Shown here piece after piece: positions 5,465 to 5,939 of a stretch of 5,939 bases of DNA. Every line of letters starts with the position of its first letter. Within the stretch, counting starts at the first letter, position 1. Below the pieces are notes generated by a model that saw only the letters and a program-made list of their open reading frames with translations, ran no database searches and had not been told where the DNA came from. Origin of the DNA: Pseudofrankia asymbiotica (GTDB lineage: Bacteria > Actinomycetota > Actinomycetes > Frankiales > Frankiaceae). Made by a program: the position numbers and the translations under genes. The DNA is taken from contig NZ_MOMC01000122.1 of NCBI RefSeq assembly GCF_001983105.1, positions 412-6,350 of the forward strand, in the 5' to 3' direction.

Positions 5465-5564
5465 GGCTGGGCGCCCGGGCGGTCGTGTGACGTCCGGGCC
5501 ATCCGAGGGCTGGGGCGAACCCAGCCGGCGGAAATCTGAAGTCGATGTCTCGTTGGCCGCTGGC

Positions 5565-5603
5565 GCCGCCCCACCGGATGGGGGGGAGATCCGGTGGGGC
5601 GGC
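5565..5603. terminator. Second 15-bp hairpin with G-run loop
   Basis: Arms 5565-5579 and 5589-5603 are perfect complements over 15 bases (GCCGCCCCACCGGAT on the left). The 9-base loop starts with seven G. It lies 100 bp after the first hairpin and has the same plan with a different stem sequence. It may be a back-up terminator or an element of a structured RNA. Direction is uncertain. Confidence 0.5.
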
Positions 5604-5743
5604 ACCGCGGTGTTCGGCCCGGGGCCGTGGGGGCAGCCGGCCGGGCCGCCGCCGCCGAGGGGGGTCGGACGGCGGGTGGTCCGCTGGCGGAATCGGAGGG
5701 CGGGAGGGGGAAGCCCTTGATGCCACCGGCGGACGTCCTGGGT

Positions 5744-5771
5744 GGCGCGGCCAGGGGACGAGGGCCGCGCC
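5744..5771. repeat. 9-bp inverted repeat
   Basis: GGCGCGGCC (5744-5752) and GGCCGCGCC (5763-5771) are perfect complements around a purine-rich 10-base loop. It stands 9 bases before the structured-RNA candidate at 5781 and may be its first stem or an independent terminator. Confidence 0.55.
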
Positions 5772-5780
5772 GGCTGCTAT

Positions 5781-5937
5781 GCGGAGAGTCCAGGGGTTTC
5801 TGGGGATGCTTGGGAGAGGCAGGACGCGTCGAAGGAGACGGGCCACTGTGGCCGTTGTCGCATCCAGCCGAGACTCACCGCCGCCGGTATGGAGGGCGGA
5901 GGTGTTACTAGGTCGCTGCCTGGTCGGGCAGCACACC
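5781..5937 (+). ncRNA. Candidate structured RNA leader, partly glycine-riboswitch-like
   Basis: An outer stem pairs GCGG-A-GAGTC (5781-5790) with GACTC-A-CCGC (5872-5881), 9 bp around one A/A mismatch. Inside, GTCC (5788-5791) could pair with GGAC (5822-5825), GGATGC (5804-5809) with GCATCC (5860-5865), CGTC (5827-5830) with GACG (5837-5840), and GGCCA with TGGCC (5841-5853). Some of these are alternatives to one another. The order AGAGTCC ... GGACGC..CGAAGGAG resembles known glycine-riboswitch aptamers, but the expected 3' core (CTCTCAGG) is absent and there is a 2-base insertion before CGAAGGAG. Further stems at 5876-5904 and 5915-5932 follow. The assignment is tentative; the downstream gene is outside the window. 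Confidence 0.25.
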
Positions 5938-5939
5938 GA

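Larger units (their letters stand above)
5365..5939. other. Gene-free region with many inverted repeats
   Basis: I find no supported coding sequence here. Open frames on both strands run through perfect hairpins, are Gly/Arg/Pro-rich, and resemble nothing. The region holds two long hairpins (5421-5464 and 5565-5603), a G-rich stretch at about 5625-5712, and a set of stems from 5744 to the end that could form one structured RNA. A gene probably begins beyond the window edge, but nothing in the sequence identifies it. Confidence 0.65.

Noticed and set aside
5364..5539. Frameshift that would restore a missing hydrolase C-terminus beyond the stop at 5364
   Set aside because: No downstream frame shows the catalytic Asp or His motifs, and a strong hairpin begins 57 bp after the stop.
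5695..5710. G-quadruplex from GGAGGGCGGGAGGGGG
   Set aside because: Only three runs of three or more G are close together; a stable four-run quadruplex is possible only with a two-layer or long-loop arrangement.
5804..5885. Cobalamin riboswitch, suggested by CCACTGT (5843-5849) and AGCCGAGACTCACCGCC (5866-5882), which loosely recalls the B12 box
   Set aside because: The essential upstream block with the GGTG..AATCC-type hairpin is absent, and CCACTGT here is simply part of a GGCCACTGTGGCC palindrome.
5361..5936. Long minus-strand open frame of 191 codons
   Set aside because: It runs straight through two perfect hairpins, is Arg/Pro-rich with no recognisable motif, and reflects the lack of stop codons in GC-rich DNA.

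Overview
The window is very GC-rich DNA with strong G/C preference at third codon positions and GTG starts. Its genes are typical of a high-GC actinobacterium. The TadA-associated acidic protein and the MurT/GatD pair fit the Actinobacteria, and the protein styles suggest the Streptosporangiales. That placement is inference, because no taxonomic marker gene is present.

Layout. Positions 1-198 hold no gene, only small hairpins downstream of a tRNA. A tRNA-Ser(CGA) lies on the minus strand at 199-285. Upstream of it on the same strand are tadA (tRNA adenosine-34 deaminase, 383-835) and a TadA-associated protein gene (880-1374), which probably form one operon. A 613-bp divergent gap (1375-1987) carries three different small repeat sets and no convincing gene. 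On the plus strand follow murT (1988-3295) and gatD (3292-4470), overlapping by a GTGA. Their products form the lipid II isoglutaminyl synthase. GatD has an unusual N-terminal extension of about 148 residues, rich in proline, with an octapeptide repeat. A 255-bp spacer with a duplicated 24-bp element and a perfect palindrome leads to a gene (4726-5364) for a membrane-anchored protein that resembles PHB-depolymerase-type alpha/beta hydrolases but lacks the catalytic serine. The last 575 bp contain no supported gene. They hold two long perfect hairpins with G-run loops, then a cluster of nested inverted repeats that looks like a structured RNA leader and partly resembles a glycine-riboswitch aptamer. 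It runs off the window edge.

How the genes work together. TadA makes inosine at the wobble position of tRNA-Arg(ACG); its small acidic partner has no known function. MurT-GatD amidates the D-glutamate of lipid II to D-isoglutamine, using ammonia that GatD releases from glutamine. The downstream hydrolase-like protein has no demonstrated link to peptidoglycan beyond position. The most interesting points are the GatD extension, the probable pseudo-hydrolase, and the mutually exclusive pairings in the 3' terminal region.
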